Shown piece after piece: positions 8,146 to 16,202 of a stretch of 52,697 nt of DNA. The DNA is taken from positions 1,820 through 54,516 of the forward strand of contig NZ_JAKEUO010000003.1 of NCBI RefSeq assembly GCF_022397915.1. Direction: 5' to 3'. The notes beneath the pieces were generated by a model, which saw nothing but the letters and a program-made list of their open reading frames with translations, searched no databases and had not been told where the DNA came from. Source of the DNA: Vibrio sp. Isolate34. GTDB lineage: Bacteria > Pseudomonadota > Gammaproteobacteria > Enterobacterales > Vibrionaceae. The position numbers and the translations under genes are program-made. Position 1 is the first letter of the stretch; every line of letters begins with the position of its first letter.

Positions 8146-8889
8146 TTAGGCCGTTCTAAGGAACTTGGGCAATAAAGGCTCTATTTTTTGCGCAGGCACC
8201 AGTGGCACCAATAGATAGATTAAACCCGCAAAAGCAATAGACGCCGCTAAGTCTTCAGGGCGATGCATACCAAGCCAAACACGGCTATAGGCAACGCCGC
8301 CAGCCCATACCAACAAGCCACCCACTAAATAAAAGCGCTTCGCTTCTAAGAACAAGCCACCAAAGAACGCCAAACACACACCAACGAAAATCATGTGTCC
8401 AGACGGGAAAGAATAATCGGTTTCGCCAAGCCAGTGACGCATTCGCCACTCACTGACCTTATCTTGCACAGATTCAATCGCCACGTTCTTTTCTACCAAT
8501 GGCAGCTCATAAAACAGCTCTGGCATTTCAATTACTTCTTGCGTAACCAAATACTCAGAGTAAGGACGCGGACTCTCTGTAGAATGCTTTAAGAAGGTCT
8601 TTGCAGCAAAGCTAAGCACCAACAAAATGCCTAGTTGCAGACCAAGGCTGACCAGTTTCGCTTTCGAAAACTTCATCGTGAGCACTACTAAAGACAAAAC
8701 AGCGAGCGTTACCAAGAATCCTTGATTGCCTGCCGAGTAAGTCACGAAAGTCATGAAAGCGCCATAGAAAGGCAGAACCGCACTTCCAAGGTCGAAATCA
8801 GATCCAAAGATCAAAAAGGGTACGTGAGAATACAAACTTAGAACGAGCAGTAATAAGCCTTTGGATTTGTTAGAGAACAGAGAAGTCAT
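8146..8889 (-). CDS. PAP2-family phosphatase (PgpB-like)
   Basis: Membrane phosphatase of the type-2 phosphatidic acid phosphatase superfamily, about 247 residues. All three catalytic motifs are present: K-x6-RP as KHSTESPRP, PSGH within SFPSGH, and SR-x5-H-x3-D as SRVWLGMHRPED. Long hydrophobic helices flank them. The arrangement and length resemble PgpB, which dephosphorylates phosphatidylglycerophosphate, phosphatidate and undecaprenyl pyrophosphate at the periplasmic face. The start is uncertain: ATG at 8889 just before the first helix is my choice; a TTG at 8949 or ATG at 8937 would add a polar leader. Confidence 0.87.
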   Translation of the reverse strand: MTSLFSNKSKGLLLLVLSLYSHVPFLIFGSDFDLGSAVLPFYGAFMTFVTYSAGNQGFLVTLAVLSLVVLTMKFSKAKLVSLGLQLGILLVLSFAAKTFLKHSTESPRPYSEYLVTQEVIEMPELFYELPLVEKNVAIESVQDKVSEWRMRHWLGETDYSFPSGHMIFVGVCLAFFGGLFLEAKRFYLVGGLLVWAGGVAYSRVWLGMHRPEDLAASIAFAGLIYLLVPLVPAQKIEPLLPKFLRTA

Positions 8890-9265
8890 GGCTAAGATCT
8901 TTTGGATAAAGTGGTCGATGTTATCGCAGCTTAGCATCGCCAATATCAATTTTATGTCAAAACGGTCAGTCAGCCGTTATGGTGTAACAATATTCAATTA
9001 ATGCGGTGCTTGAGTATTGATTCGGTGAACCCTCACTTCACAATCAATAATCTTTACCATCCACTTCTGCGCATACCGACCGTAAAACCAACTAAAGACC
9101 AGCTGTACCTTACTAAACACAACGGTATTGTGTTCTGCTGATAAAGTGAACACTCACCAGATTATCAGGCCAGAATCTGAAAAACTTTGCTGTCAGTCCT
9201 TTAAATCCACTATTGAAAGGATTACCATCTGGTCTGCTTTCAAAGCAAAACAGATTATTAATTTT
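8890..9265. other. Intergenic region upstream of the FMN riboswitch
   Basis: Contains the divergent promoters of the PAP2 gene and ribB. I see no palindrome or small gene that I can support. The ribB transcript must begin shortly before 9266. Confidence 0.4.
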
Positions 9266-9411
9266 TATTCTCAGGGCGGGGCGAAATTCCCCACCGGCGG
9301 TATGTCCTTAGCAAAATCTAAAGATAAGCCCGCGAGCGCTCGATTTGTCGAGGTCAGCAGATCTGGTGAGATGCCAGAGCCGACGGTTATAGTCCGGATG
9401 AGAGAGAATGA
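9266..9411 (+). ncRNA. FMN riboswitch (RFN element)
   Basis: The conserved RFN core is plain: TCAGGGCGGGGCGAAATTCC then CCACCGGCGGTATG at the 5' side, GCCCGCGAGCG in the variable arm, and GGTCAGCAGATCTGGTGAGA followed by GCCAGAGCCGACGGTTATAG and GTCCGGATGAGAGAGAAT at the 3' side. It precedes ribB by about 180 nt. FMN binding should reduce ribB expression, giving feedback control of riboflavin synthesis. Confidence 0.96.
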
Positions 9412-9416
9412 AAACA

Positions 9417-9492
9417 CACTCGTTTTAAGTTGGAAAGGCGTGCCCATTTATTGGGTCTATGCCTCCAACTCGAACGGGTGCATTTCGTTTTG
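9417..9492 (+). terminator. Riboswitch expression-platform hairpin, probable conditional terminator
   Basis: AGTTGGA (9428-9434) pairs with TCCAACT (9464-9470), with AGGC/GCCT and CCCA/TGGG pairs inside, and CACTCGTTT (9417-9425) can pair with CGAACGGGTG (9471-9480). The U-rich CATTTCGTTTTGG follows. Placement directly after the aptamer suggests it folds when FMN is bound. Confidence 0.5.
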
Positions 9493-9509
9493 GATAAAAC
9501 CATAATGAA

Positions 9510-9535
9510 CCGACTTGTAATGAGTCGGCTTTGTT
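9510..9535 (+). terminator. Second hairpin in the ribB leader
   Basis: CCGACT (9510-9515) pairs with AGTCGG (9523-9528), followed by CTTTGTTG. The stem is short and the T-run poor, so it may be a weak terminator or a spacer structure in the leader. Confidence 0.3.
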
Positions 9536-9594
9536 GTGCTCGGTTGAGATCCCTCATACAGCCCTGATTCTGGTGATATTTTAGGAGTTTAACC

Positions 9595-10251
9595 ATGAAT
9601 CAGTCTTCACTACTTGCCGAATTTGGCGAACCAATCACTCGCGTTGAAAACGCACTGCAAGCTTTGCGCGAAGGTCGTGGCGTACTTTTACTCGATGATG
9701 AAGATCGCGAGAACGAAGGCGACATCATCTACTCAGTAGAACACCTAACGAATGCTCAAATGGCGCTTATGATCCGCGAATGCAGCGGCATTGTGTGCCT
9801 GTGTCTAACTGACGAGCAAGCAAACCAACTTGAACTTCCACCTATGGTTGTCGATAACAACAGCGCAAACCAAACTGCGTTTACCGTAACTATCGAAGCA
9901 AAAGTTGGCGTAACGACAGGTGTTTCTGCCGCTGACCGTGTAACAACGATCAAGACAGCTGCAAACCCAACAGCAAAGCCTACTGACCTTGCTCGCCCTG
10001 GCCACGTATTCCCACTGCGCGCTCGCAAAGGTGGTGTACTTGCTCGCCGCGGCCACACAGAAGGTACTGTGGATCTGATGCAAATGGCAGGTCTTCAGTC
10101 GGCAGGTGTACTGTGTGAAGTAACCAACCCAGACGGTACAATGGCAAAAGCGCCAGAGATCGTTGCTTTCGGTAAACTGCACAACATGCCTGTACTGACC
10201 ATTGAAGATATGGTGATGTACCGCACTGAGTTCGACCTTAAGCTTGCATAA
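9595..10251 (+). CDS. ribB: 3,4-dihydroxy-2-butanone 4-phosphate synthase
   Basis: A 218-residue stand-alone RibB converting ribulose 5-phosphate to formate and 3,4-dihydroxy-2-butanone 4-phosphate, the four-carbon donor in riboflavin synthesis. The acidic metal-binding loop [10 protein letters not shown] (about 34-43), the ECSGIVC strand, the [10 protein letters not shown] segment and the HTEGTVDLM catalytic region are all intact. It lacks the C-terminal GTP cyclohydrolase II domain of bifunctional RibBA. AGGAG lies 8 nt before the ATG. It is controlled by the upstream FMN riboswitch and ends at a strong terminator. Confidence 0.97.
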   Translation: MNQSSLLAEFGEPITRVENALQALREGRGVLLLDDEDRENEGDIIYSVEHLTNAQMALMIRECSGIVCLCLTDEQANQLELPPMVVDNNSANQTAFTVTIEAKVGVTTGVSAADRVTTIKTAANPTAKPTDLARPGHVFPLRARKGGVLARRGHTEGTVDLMQMAGLQSAGVLCEVTNPDGTMAKAPEIVAFGKLHNMPVLTIEDMVMYRTEFDLKLA

Positions 10252-10311
10252 CGTTTAGCCTTCAATGCTAAACACTTAGTAGTTAAGGCAACTACTGCGA
10301 AATGAACATTG

Positions 10312-10370
10312 AAAGGCCTCACTCTTACTGCTTTTTATAGTTAAAAGCATATAAGGGGTGAGGCCTTTTT
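10312..10370 (+). terminator. Terminator after ribB
   Basis: AAAGGCCTCAC (10312-10322) pairs with GTGAGGCCTTT (10358-10368) across a 35-nt arm that has its own internal pairing, and is followed by TTTAATTT. Confidence 0.85.
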
Positions 10371-10584
10371 AATTTCCGCAACTTAAAACGAACCAGAGAT
10401 GGATCACCAAAGTGTCTGTACTTACCGAAACCTACCCAACCTAATCGCTAGAAAAGCGTAACCTCTCAAAAAATCCTGCAAAATATGAGAAACATTCACT
10501 CGAATGGTGAAGTCATGCACCATGATTGATCATCCATAATTAGACTAAAAACATAACTCAATGAAATATAACACTTATTTATTT

Positions 10585-10600
10585 TGGCACGGTGTCTGCA
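10585..10600 (+). promoter_or_regulatory. Sigma-54 promoter
   Basis: TGGCACGGTGTCTGCA matches the -24/-12 consensus TGGCACG-N4-TTGCA at all but one position, with the invariant GG and GC 12 bp apart. Predicted start of transcription is near 10611, giving a leader of about 28 nt before the ATG at 10639. A small palindrome ATGAT-TG-ATCAT (10522-10533) lies about 50 bp upstream. Confidence 0.75.
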
Positions 10601-10638
10601 CTACCACTAAGTAGATATACAAATATTAGGAGTTGAAT

Positions 10639-11487
10639 ATGTTTGTAGTTATTTCAGTGGGTTTATCCCTATTAGTACTTGCAGCCCTGTTTCATTTCTC
10701 AAGGAAGAGACAAACAGCGCTATCACACAGGTTTGAAACCTTAGTTCTGCTTAGGGAGTTATTGTTGTTATCACGCAAACACCGCGCGGCAACGCATTAC
10801 GCTCTAGCATATAAATTGTCTAGCGACTCGATTCGTAAAGTAAATGAGATTTACGACAACATACTTGAGGTATCTGAGCTGCTTCAGTCTCATGTGTCGT
10901 TTGATAGTCGCCCTATGTATCGCATCTATCACCTTAAACTCATCGCCATGCACAGCGACTGGCAAAACCGTAGCTTGGTGCGTAACCAATCGATTCATGG
11001 CAAAACGATTCGTCACAGCATGTTCTTGATGGACGAAGTGATGATCATCTGGCTGATTCAATCTGAACGAGAAGACATGAGCCGTGAGTACCACATGAAT
11101 TGGCAACAGATCTTGGATTGCATGGAGATCCTGACCAAGCTCAGAATGTGTATTCCTGATATGGAAAAGCCTGAGGAGTATTTGAGATTCAAATTCTACG
11201 CCTCTCAGACACACAGAAAACTCAACCAATTATCGATTATCTGCCCGATTAGTAGTGGGTCACCGGTTTGTACACGAGCGATGCATGCACTTACAGAGAT
11301 CGCGTCAAGTAACGAAGCGACCCAACCGGCAGATAGCATGTACGAATTAACCAGTGATATCTCTAGCGTCGTGTCGCAAGTCTACGACCAAGTATTATCC
11401 GACATTACGAGAAGCTTGTATCAGCCTTTACCAGACATCAACGAAAAGGTGATAAATACTCGATTATCCGTACATCATTACATGTAA
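10639..11487 (+). CDS. Membrane-anchored protein of unknown function, sigma-54 dependent
   Basis: I do not recognise the family. The 282-residue product begins with one membrane helix (FVVISVGLSLLVLAALFHF, about 2-20) followed by a basic RKR segment, so the rest is probably cytoplasmic. The body is predicted almost wholly helical, with conserved-looking LLRELLLLSRKHR (about 41-53) and HGKTIRHSMFLMDEVMIIWLIQSERE (about 120-145 in two blocks). No catalytic signature is visible. RBS TTAGGAG is 7 nt before the ATG at 10639. A near-consensus sigma-54 promoter places it under RpoN and some enhancer-binding protein, as for motility, nitrogen or surface functions in Vibrio. Confidence 0.75.
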   Translation: MFVVISVGLSLLVLAALFHFSRKRQTALSHRFETLVLLRELLLLSRKHRAATHYALAYKLSSDSIRKVNEIYDNILEVSELLQSHVSFDSRPMYRIYHLKLIAMHSDWQNRSLVRNQSIHGKTIRHSMFLMDEVMIIWLIQSEREDMSREYHMNWQQILDCMEILTKLRMCIPDMEKPEEYLRFKFYASQTHRKLNQLSIICPISSGSPVCTRAMHALTEIASSNEATQPADSMYELTSDISSVVSQVYDQVLSDITRSLYQPLPDINEKVINTRLSVHHYM

Positions 11488-11534
11488 AGACTTCGTGAGA
11501 GGAGAGCGTGCTGGAACTCTGAATTATTGAGTTC

Positions 11535-11567
11535 AAATCCGATATCACCATTGATATCGGATTTTTG
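11535..11567 (+). terminator. Terminator after the sigma-54-dependent gene
   Basis: Perfect 13-bp stem AAATCCGATATCA (11535-11547) and TGATATCGGATTT (11552-11564) with a CCAT loop, then TTT. Confidence 0.85.
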
Positions 11568-11618
11568 TATTTATGGGCTTTTAAATTTTTGTCGCTATGT
11601 ATCATTGCCTATGAAGTT

Positions 11619-12515
11619 TCAAACATCACCAGACTTAATATCGCTAGCCCAAGCTTGTGCCGCAAAATCAATAAACTGACGAACAATCGGAAGCTGATAA
11701 CTGCGAGACAAATACACCGCCCAAAGAACGCTGCTGGGCGAAACAAAATCATCCAATATTCGTTTCAATTTGCCGTTGGCGATCAGTGGATTGGCTAAGT
11801 CACAAGGTAAACGAACCACCCCTTTTCCATGCTGTGCCGCGCGAGTTAATACCCCAACATCGTTGGCCTTAATGGTGCCAGACACCTCAACCGAATAGTG
11901 CTGATTATCCTTAACGAAATCCCACTTAGAAACATTCAAGTGACGAAAACAATTGTGTTGTCTAAGCGCTTCGACCGTTTCAGGCTCACCATGTTTGTCC
12001 AAGTAGGCTTGCGAGGCACACACCACCGAATCAATTTCCATTAGCTTTCGTGCAATCAAACTATCGTCAGGTTGATCAGTATAACGAAGTGCAATATCGA
12101 TCCTTTCATCCACCAGCTGAGTAAAACGGTCTGAAGCAAACAGCTCGACCGTGATATTAGGGTGGCGCTCAGTGAACTGTTCGACCACATCCAGCAGCAT
12201 GTGCTGAGTTAAACCAATGGGTGCAGCAATTCGAATGGTTCCTGAAAGGTCATCGGTTTGATTGAGTGAAGTAACTTCTAGCTCAGCGGTTTCATAGAGG
12301 ATTTTCTCACACCGCTGCAGAGCGATTTCCCCTGCCGATGTTAAGCTCACCTTTCGAGTCGTCCTATGTAATAGCCTCTGCTTCAACCACCCTTCTATCT
12401 CTTGAACATGACGTGAAACCTGTAACCGAGTCATGTCCAAATGCTCAGCCGCTTGAGTGAAACTGGCACAATTCGCAACTTCGACAAAGCTACGCATTGC
12501 CGTCAACCTATCCAT
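11619..12515 (-). CDS. LysR-family transcriptional regulator (CrgA-type)
   Basis: A 298-residue LysR regulator. Residues 1-60 form the helix-turn-helix (MRSFVEVANCASFTQAAEHL then TRLQVSRHVQEIEGWL, the second being the recognition helix), ending in [12 protein letters not shown]. The effector domain (about 90-295) has the two-lobe periplasmic-binding fold. GGAG sits 6 nt upstream of the ATG at 12515; a GTG one codon earlier is possible. It is divergent from the NAD(P)-binding protein gene and likely controls it through the palindrome at 12589-12606. Confidence 0.9.
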   Translation of the reverse strand: MDRLTAMRSFVEVANCASFTQAAEHLDMTRLQVSRHVQEIEGWLKQRLLHRTTRKVSLTSAGEIALQRCEKILYETAELEVTSLNQTDDLSGTIRIAAPIGLTQHMLLDVVEQFTERHPNITVELFASDRFTQLVDERIDIALRYTDQPDDSLIARKLMEIDSVVCASQAYLDKHGEPETVEALRQHNCFRHLNVSKWDFVKDNQHYSVEVSGTIKANDVGVLTRAAQHGKGVVRLPCDLANPLIANGKLKRILDDFVSPSSVLWAVYLSRSYQLPIVRQFIDFAAQAWASDIKSGDV

Positions 12516-12588
12516 CACGCTCTCCTTGAACTATTTCGCAGCTAATCGAATCTTATTAGATCACTATATAGATACAATCTACATCATT

Positions 12589-12606
12589 TTGCGATATTTA
12601 TCGCAA
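12589..12606. promoter_or_regulatory. Palindromic operator candidate between lysR and NAD(P)-binding gene
   Basis: Perfect palindrome TTGCGATATTTATCGCAA, 8-bp arms, in the 162-bp divergent region. It lies 74 bp from the LysR ATG and 71 bp from the target ATG, almost central, as expected for a LysR site that serves both genes. Confidence 0.55.
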
Positions 12607-12677
12607 CCTAGTGAGCAATTAGACTGCAATGGCTGTCGAGAAAACGACTCAATAAATTAGATAATTGGAGAGACATT

Positions 12678-13316
12678 ATGAAAATTGCAGTATTAGGCGC
12701 ATCAGGTTGGATTGGTAGTCACATCGCTCAAGAGGCTCAATCTCGTGGTCACGACGTAGTTGCTATTGTAAGAGATGCAAGCCACGTGGAAACCCAAGGC
12801 ATTGAAGTTCGTTCATTTGATTTACAAGATGAAGCCGCAAGTCTAGCAAACGCACTAGCCGGCGTTGATGCAGTCATTACTTCGATTGGCGGACGTGCTC
12901 TGGGTAATCACGACATCGTAAAAAACACTGCGACTAAATTGCTCGCAACATTACCAAGCATCGGTATCGAGCGCCTACTTTGGGTTGGCGGTGCAGGCTC
13001 ATTAGAAGTAGCACCAAATGTACCGCTAGTGACCGTTCCTGATTTTCCAGCGGATTACAAAAACGAAGCGCTAGCACAAGGCGAAGCTCTTGAAGTGTTC
13101 AAGCAATCGAACAGCGAAGTGAACTGGACTTTTGTTAGCCCTGCAGCAGAAATATTCCCGGGTGAGAAACTATCGACCTACCGTACAGGTGGAGACCAAC
13201 TACTCACCGACGAAGATGGCAACAGCAAAATTTCAGTGAGCGATTACGCTATCGCGATGATTGATGAGCTCGAAGCTGGCAAGTTCCCACGTCAGCGTAT
13301 TGGTGTCGCTTACTAG
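12678..13316 (+). CDS. NAD(P)H-binding atypical short-chain dehydrogenase (NmrA-like)
   Basis: A 212-residue protein with a Rossmann start MKIAVLGASGWIGSHIA; GASGWIG (7-13) is the GxxGxxG dinucleotide loop. Other family marks are the DxxD-type VRSFDLQDEA, the central GVDAVITSIGG and VSPAAEIFPGEKLSTYRTG near the C-terminus. It lacks the YxxxK pair of classical SDRs, so it is an atypical SDR such as those that bind NADPH for quinone or flavin reduction or for redox sensing. GGAG precedes the ATG by 8 nt. Divergent from a LysR regulator. Confidence 0.85.
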   Translation: MKIAVLGASGWIGSHIAQEAQSRGHDVVAIVRDASHVETQGIEVRSFDLQDEAASLANALAGVDAVITSIGGRALGNHDIVKNTATKLLATLPSIGIERLLWVGGAGSLEVAPNVPLVTVPDFPADYKNEALAQGEALEVFKQSNSEVNWTFVSPAAEIFPGEKLSTYRTGGDQLLTDEDGNSKISVSDYAIAMIDELEAGKFPRQRIGVAY

Positions 13317-13330
13317 TCAACTCATATATA

Positions 13331-13370
13331 AAAATTAAAAAAAGCCGCTTGTTCAAAACAGTGCGGCTTT
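13331..13370. terminator. Bidirectional terminator
   Basis: AAAGCCGC (13341-13348) pairs with GCGGCTTT (13363-13370). An A-rich stretch at 13331-13340 gives a T-run on the minus strand, so it can serve both converging genes. Confidence 0.75.
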
Positions 13371-13394
13371 CTCATCTTTATATTGAGCATTCCT

Positions 13395-14048
13395 TTAATC
13401 CAATGGCAGGTGACCTGTTTTCACTAGGATGACGGTTTCTTCTTCCACATAAGGGAAATGCTCGCTCATGTGAGGGCTACGCATCCATGTGTGTTTTGGA
13501 TACTCGCCATGTTCATCTTTAAAAGTGCCCGACAACACAAAGATCTCTTCACCACCAAAGTGACGATGTGGCTGAAAGCGTTCGCCGACAGGCCACTTCA
13601 CTAAAGCGACATGTTCGTGCTCAAACTCATGCAATGGCATGACTTGTAGGCCACCAATGCCCGGAAGCCATTCCGTTTCTAGTGTATTGATACGGACCTG
13701 AGTTAAGTCTCTCGCATCAAATTGATTAAGCTTAACCAAGATCGTACAGCCATTTTTGCTTGATGGGGAATGCGCACTACCCGGCGGATTACGGATATAA
13801 GTGCCAGCAGGGAAATCACCCGTTTCATCTGAGAACACGCCATCTAATACAAAGATCTCTTCACCTTGCGGATGCGGGTGCTCAGAAAACGAAGATTCAG
13901 GATCGTACTGCACCACGCTAGTCGTGTGACCCGATTCTTTCTCTTCTCTTTCAAGCGGCTTGCGCCAAACCCCTTTAGCAGGGCTTGCAATCCAGTCTAA
14001 TGATTTGGTTTCAATAACCAGCTTTTTTGAAAAGTCCATGTTGAACAT
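13395..14048 (-). CDS. Double-cupin (ChrR-like) protein
   Basis: A 217-residue protein with two cupin repeats like the cupin domain of the anti-sigma factor ChrR. Repeat 1 has EHPHPQGEEIFVLDGVF (about 56-72) and repeat 2 has QPHRHFGGEEIFVLSGTF (about 159-176); each supplies the His, His, Glu metal ligands of a cupin barrel. It lacks the N-terminal zinc-binding anti-sigma domain of ChrR, so it is likely a metalloenzyme or small-molecule sensor, perhaps in oxidative or electrophile stress. The ATG at 14048 has AAGG about 9 nt upstream. It sits between two LysR genes whose targets are oxidoreductases. Confidence 0.85.
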   Translation of the reverse strand: MFNMDFSKKLVIETKSLDWIASPAKGVWRKPLEREEKESGHTTSVVQYDPESSFSEHPHPQGEEIFVLDGVFSDETGDFPAGTYIRNPPGSAHSPSSKNGCTILVKLNQFDARDLTQVRINTLETEWLPGIGGLQVMPLHEFEHEHVALVKWPVGERFQPHRHFGGEEIFVLSGTFKDEHGEYPKHTWMRSPHMSEHFPYVEEETVILVKTGHLPLD

Positions 14049-14207
14049 AATGACGACCTTACTCTTGTTATCGTTTTAATTATTCTTATTATCTTTCTCG
14101 CTTCTATTCTATGCGAATACTGACCGATGAGGCTACCTCTTAGCTAGTTGCCAATAAAGCCCCAACACATATTAAAATCTAGGCTTAATGAGTTGCGGCA
14201 AACACAA

Positions 14208-15113
14208 TTAGCTCACGGGCATTTGCTCAAAGCGACCTTTTACGAAATCAATAAAGGTTCGAATTCGAATCGGTTGGTAGCGGTCTCGATGGTAAATCGC
14301 TGAAAAATCGACTTTAGGCACCACCCAATCATCAAACACTTCAACCAACTGCCCGCCGTTGAGTTCTTGTAAACAATAGATGGTTGGTACACGAATAATC
14401 CCATTCCCTGACTTCGCACCCTGTACCAATACTCGGCCATTTTTACATTGCAGCCTGCCCGTCACCTGCACATCGACCGTTTTCTTAGTGTCGTCCAACG
14501 CTTGAAAGCTCCACTTACGCACCGAGCCCGTTAAACAATCATGATGGATAAGATCCTTAGGGTGATTTGGCTTTCCTTTGCGAGCGAAATACTCAGGGCT
14601 CGCGAGTGTTCCCATCTCGATGTCTAATAGCTTTCTTGCGATAAAGCCCGCGTCTTCAAGGCTTCCCATACGAAAAGCGATATCGAAAGCATCTTCAATC
14701 AAGTCGACTCGGTTACTACTGAAATCAAGGCTAATGCTGATGTCTGGGTAGAGCTGCATGAACTCATTCACTAGATCCGCAATGATCACTTCACCCAAAT
14801 AACCGCCGACACAGTTTACTTTTATGTCGCCGCGCACTTCTTCGACATCGTCCACAGCAGCAATCAAGGCTTGGTCTATATTATCTAAGGCTTGTTCGCA
14901 TCTCGCGTACAGATCTTGCCCTGCGTGAGTCAACCTCAAGGTTCGAGTGGTGCGGATAAACAGCGTTACACCCATCTGCTTTTCTAAGCTACTTACTTGG
15001 CGTGACACATGAGAGCGTGACACATCAAGCTCCTCCGCCGCTTTAGTGAAGTTACCTAAACGAGCGATAAGCACGAAAGAACGAATATCAGACAGGTTAA
15101 TTTGATTGAGCAT
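14208..15113 (-). CDS. LysR-family transcriptional regulator
   Basis: A 301-residue LysR regulator with helix-turn-helix residues FTKAAEELDVSRSHVSRQVSSLE (about 22-45, shown by AAEEL and SRSHVSRQV), the linker RTTRTLRLTHAG, and a CrgA-like effector domain with DIAFRMGSLEDAGFIARKLL. Divergent from the SDR gene at 15364 with a 250-bp gap that contains an inverted repeat and repeated GCTATA elements. It probably regulates the SDR and itself; the effector is unknown. Confidence 0.9.
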   Translation of the reverse strand: MLNQINLSDIRSFVLIARLGNFTKAAEELDVSRSHVSRQVSSLEKQMGVTLFIRTTRTLRLTHAGQDLYARCEQALDNIDQALIAAVDDVEEVRGDIKVNCVGGYLGEVIIADLVNEFMQLYPDISISLDFSSNRVDLIEDAFDIAFRMGSLEDAGFIARKLLDIEMGTLASPEYFARKGKPNHPKDLIHHDCLTGSVRKWSFQALDDTKKTVDVQVTGRLQCKNGRVLVQGAKSGNGIIRVPTIYCLQELNGGQLVEVFDDWVVPKVDFSAIYHRDRYQPIRIRTFIDFVKGRFEQMPVS

Positions 15114-15150
15114 AGTCGCCAGCTTACTTGTGAAATTTTAAGATAATGAA

Positions 15151-15236
15151 GCTATAGAGTTATGACGCTATAAAGCTATAAAGTGAACGCATTTATTGTT
15201 GCACTACAGCAACAGTGTTTCAAGTAAAGCGCTATA
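15151..15236. promoter_or_regulatory. Repeats and inverted repeat between lysR and SDR genes
   Basis: Four copies of GCTATA (15151, 15167, 15175, 15231) and the inverted repeat TGTTGC-ACTACA-GCAACA (15197-15214, perfect arms) occupy the divergent promoter region. The inverted repeat has the length of a LysR box. Confidence 0.4.
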
Positions 15237-15363
15237 TATCAACAATGCTATTTTCCTTAATATACCTCCATCGCAACGAAGCAAGGGAACAAGCACTTGA
15301 TTCGAATGCACTTAAACAATACGTCGTAGCCAACCGACGCAATTAAAGTACAGAGGAAATAAA

Positions 15364-16083
15364 ATGAAAAAACTAATCGTAATTACAGGTGCAAGCTCTG
15401 GTATTGGTGAAGCAATCGCTCGTCGTCTAAGCGATGAAGGCCACCCTCTGCTACTTCTAGCTCGTCGTGTTGACCGCCTTGAAGCGCTTAACCTACCAAA
15501 CTCTCTATCTGTGAAAGTAGACGTAACAGACAAAGCGTCTTTTGATGCGGCAATCGCACAAGGTGAAGCGAAATTTGGCCCTGTAGACGCGCTTATCAAC
15601 AACGCTGGTGCAATGCTTCTTGGTCAAATCGATACTCAAGACGCTCAAGAGTGGAAGACAATGTTCGATGTGAACGTGATTGGTCTTCTAAACGGCATGC
15701 AATCTGTACTTGCTCCTATGATGGAACGCAACACAGGTACTATCATCAACATCAGCTCAATTGCGGGTAAGAAAACATTCCCAAGCCACGCTGCTTACTG
15801 TGGTACTAAATTCGCGGTACACGCTATCTCTGAGAACGTTCGTGAAGAAGTAGCTGCTTCAAATGTTCGTGTTACGACTATCGCACCGGGTGCTGTTGAG
15901 ACTGAACTTCTGTCTCACACAACATCTCAAGAGATCAAAGACGGTTACGATTCTTGGAAAGAAGACATGGGCGGTGTATTGGCAGCTGACGATATTGCAC
16001 GCGCTGTATCATTCGCTTACCAACAACCACAGAACGTATGTATCCGTGAAATCGCTCTAGCACCGACTAAGCAACAGCCATAG
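15364..16083 (+). CDS. Short-chain dehydrogenase/reductase
   Basis: A classical SDR of 239 residues. TGASSGIGEAIA (8-19) is the cofactor loop, ALINNAGAM holds the NNAG motif, and the catalytic Ser-Tyr-Lys is in INISSIAGKK and AAYCGTKFAV (Tyr-x3-Lys). The RR after LLLLA favours NADPH. Similar proteins act on serine, 3-hydroxy acids or reactive carbonyls; the substrate is not evident. AGAGGAAAT precedes the ATG. Codon use is strongly biased and highly regular compared with neighbours, which suggests high expression. Confidence 0.9.
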   Translation: MKKLIVITGASSGIGEAIARRLSDEGHPLLLLARRVDRLEALNLPNSLSVKVDVTDKASFDAAIAQGEAKFGPVDALINNAGAMLLGQIDTQDAQEWKTMFDVNVIGLLNGMQSVLAPMMERNTGTIINISSIAGKKTFPSHAAYCGTKFAVHAISENVREEVAASNVRVTTIAPGAVETELLSHTTSQEIKDGYDSWKEDMGGVLAADDIARAVSFAYQQPQNVCIREIALAPTKQQP

Positions 16084-16131
16084 GCCTTTGCTATCGCGAC
16101 TAAATCAGCGATGAAATAAGCTATGAATTAA

Positions 16132-16172
16132 AAAAGCGCCACGACTTAACAAGTCGTGGCGCTTTTGTTTTT
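16132..16172. terminator. Strong terminator between converging genes
   Basis: Perfect 16-bp stem AAAAGCGCCACGACTT (16132-16147) and AAGTCGTGGCGCTTTT (16151-16166) with an AAC loop, then GTTTTT. The complementary A-run allows use from the other side. Confidence 0.9.
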
Positions 16173-16202
16173 ATTCAATCTAATTGCTAGCAATAAGCGA
16201 GA

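Noticed and set aside
9128..9505. Plus-strand open frame of 125 codons
   Set aside because: Entirely covers the FMN riboswitch and its hairpin, so it is a chance frame in structured RNA.
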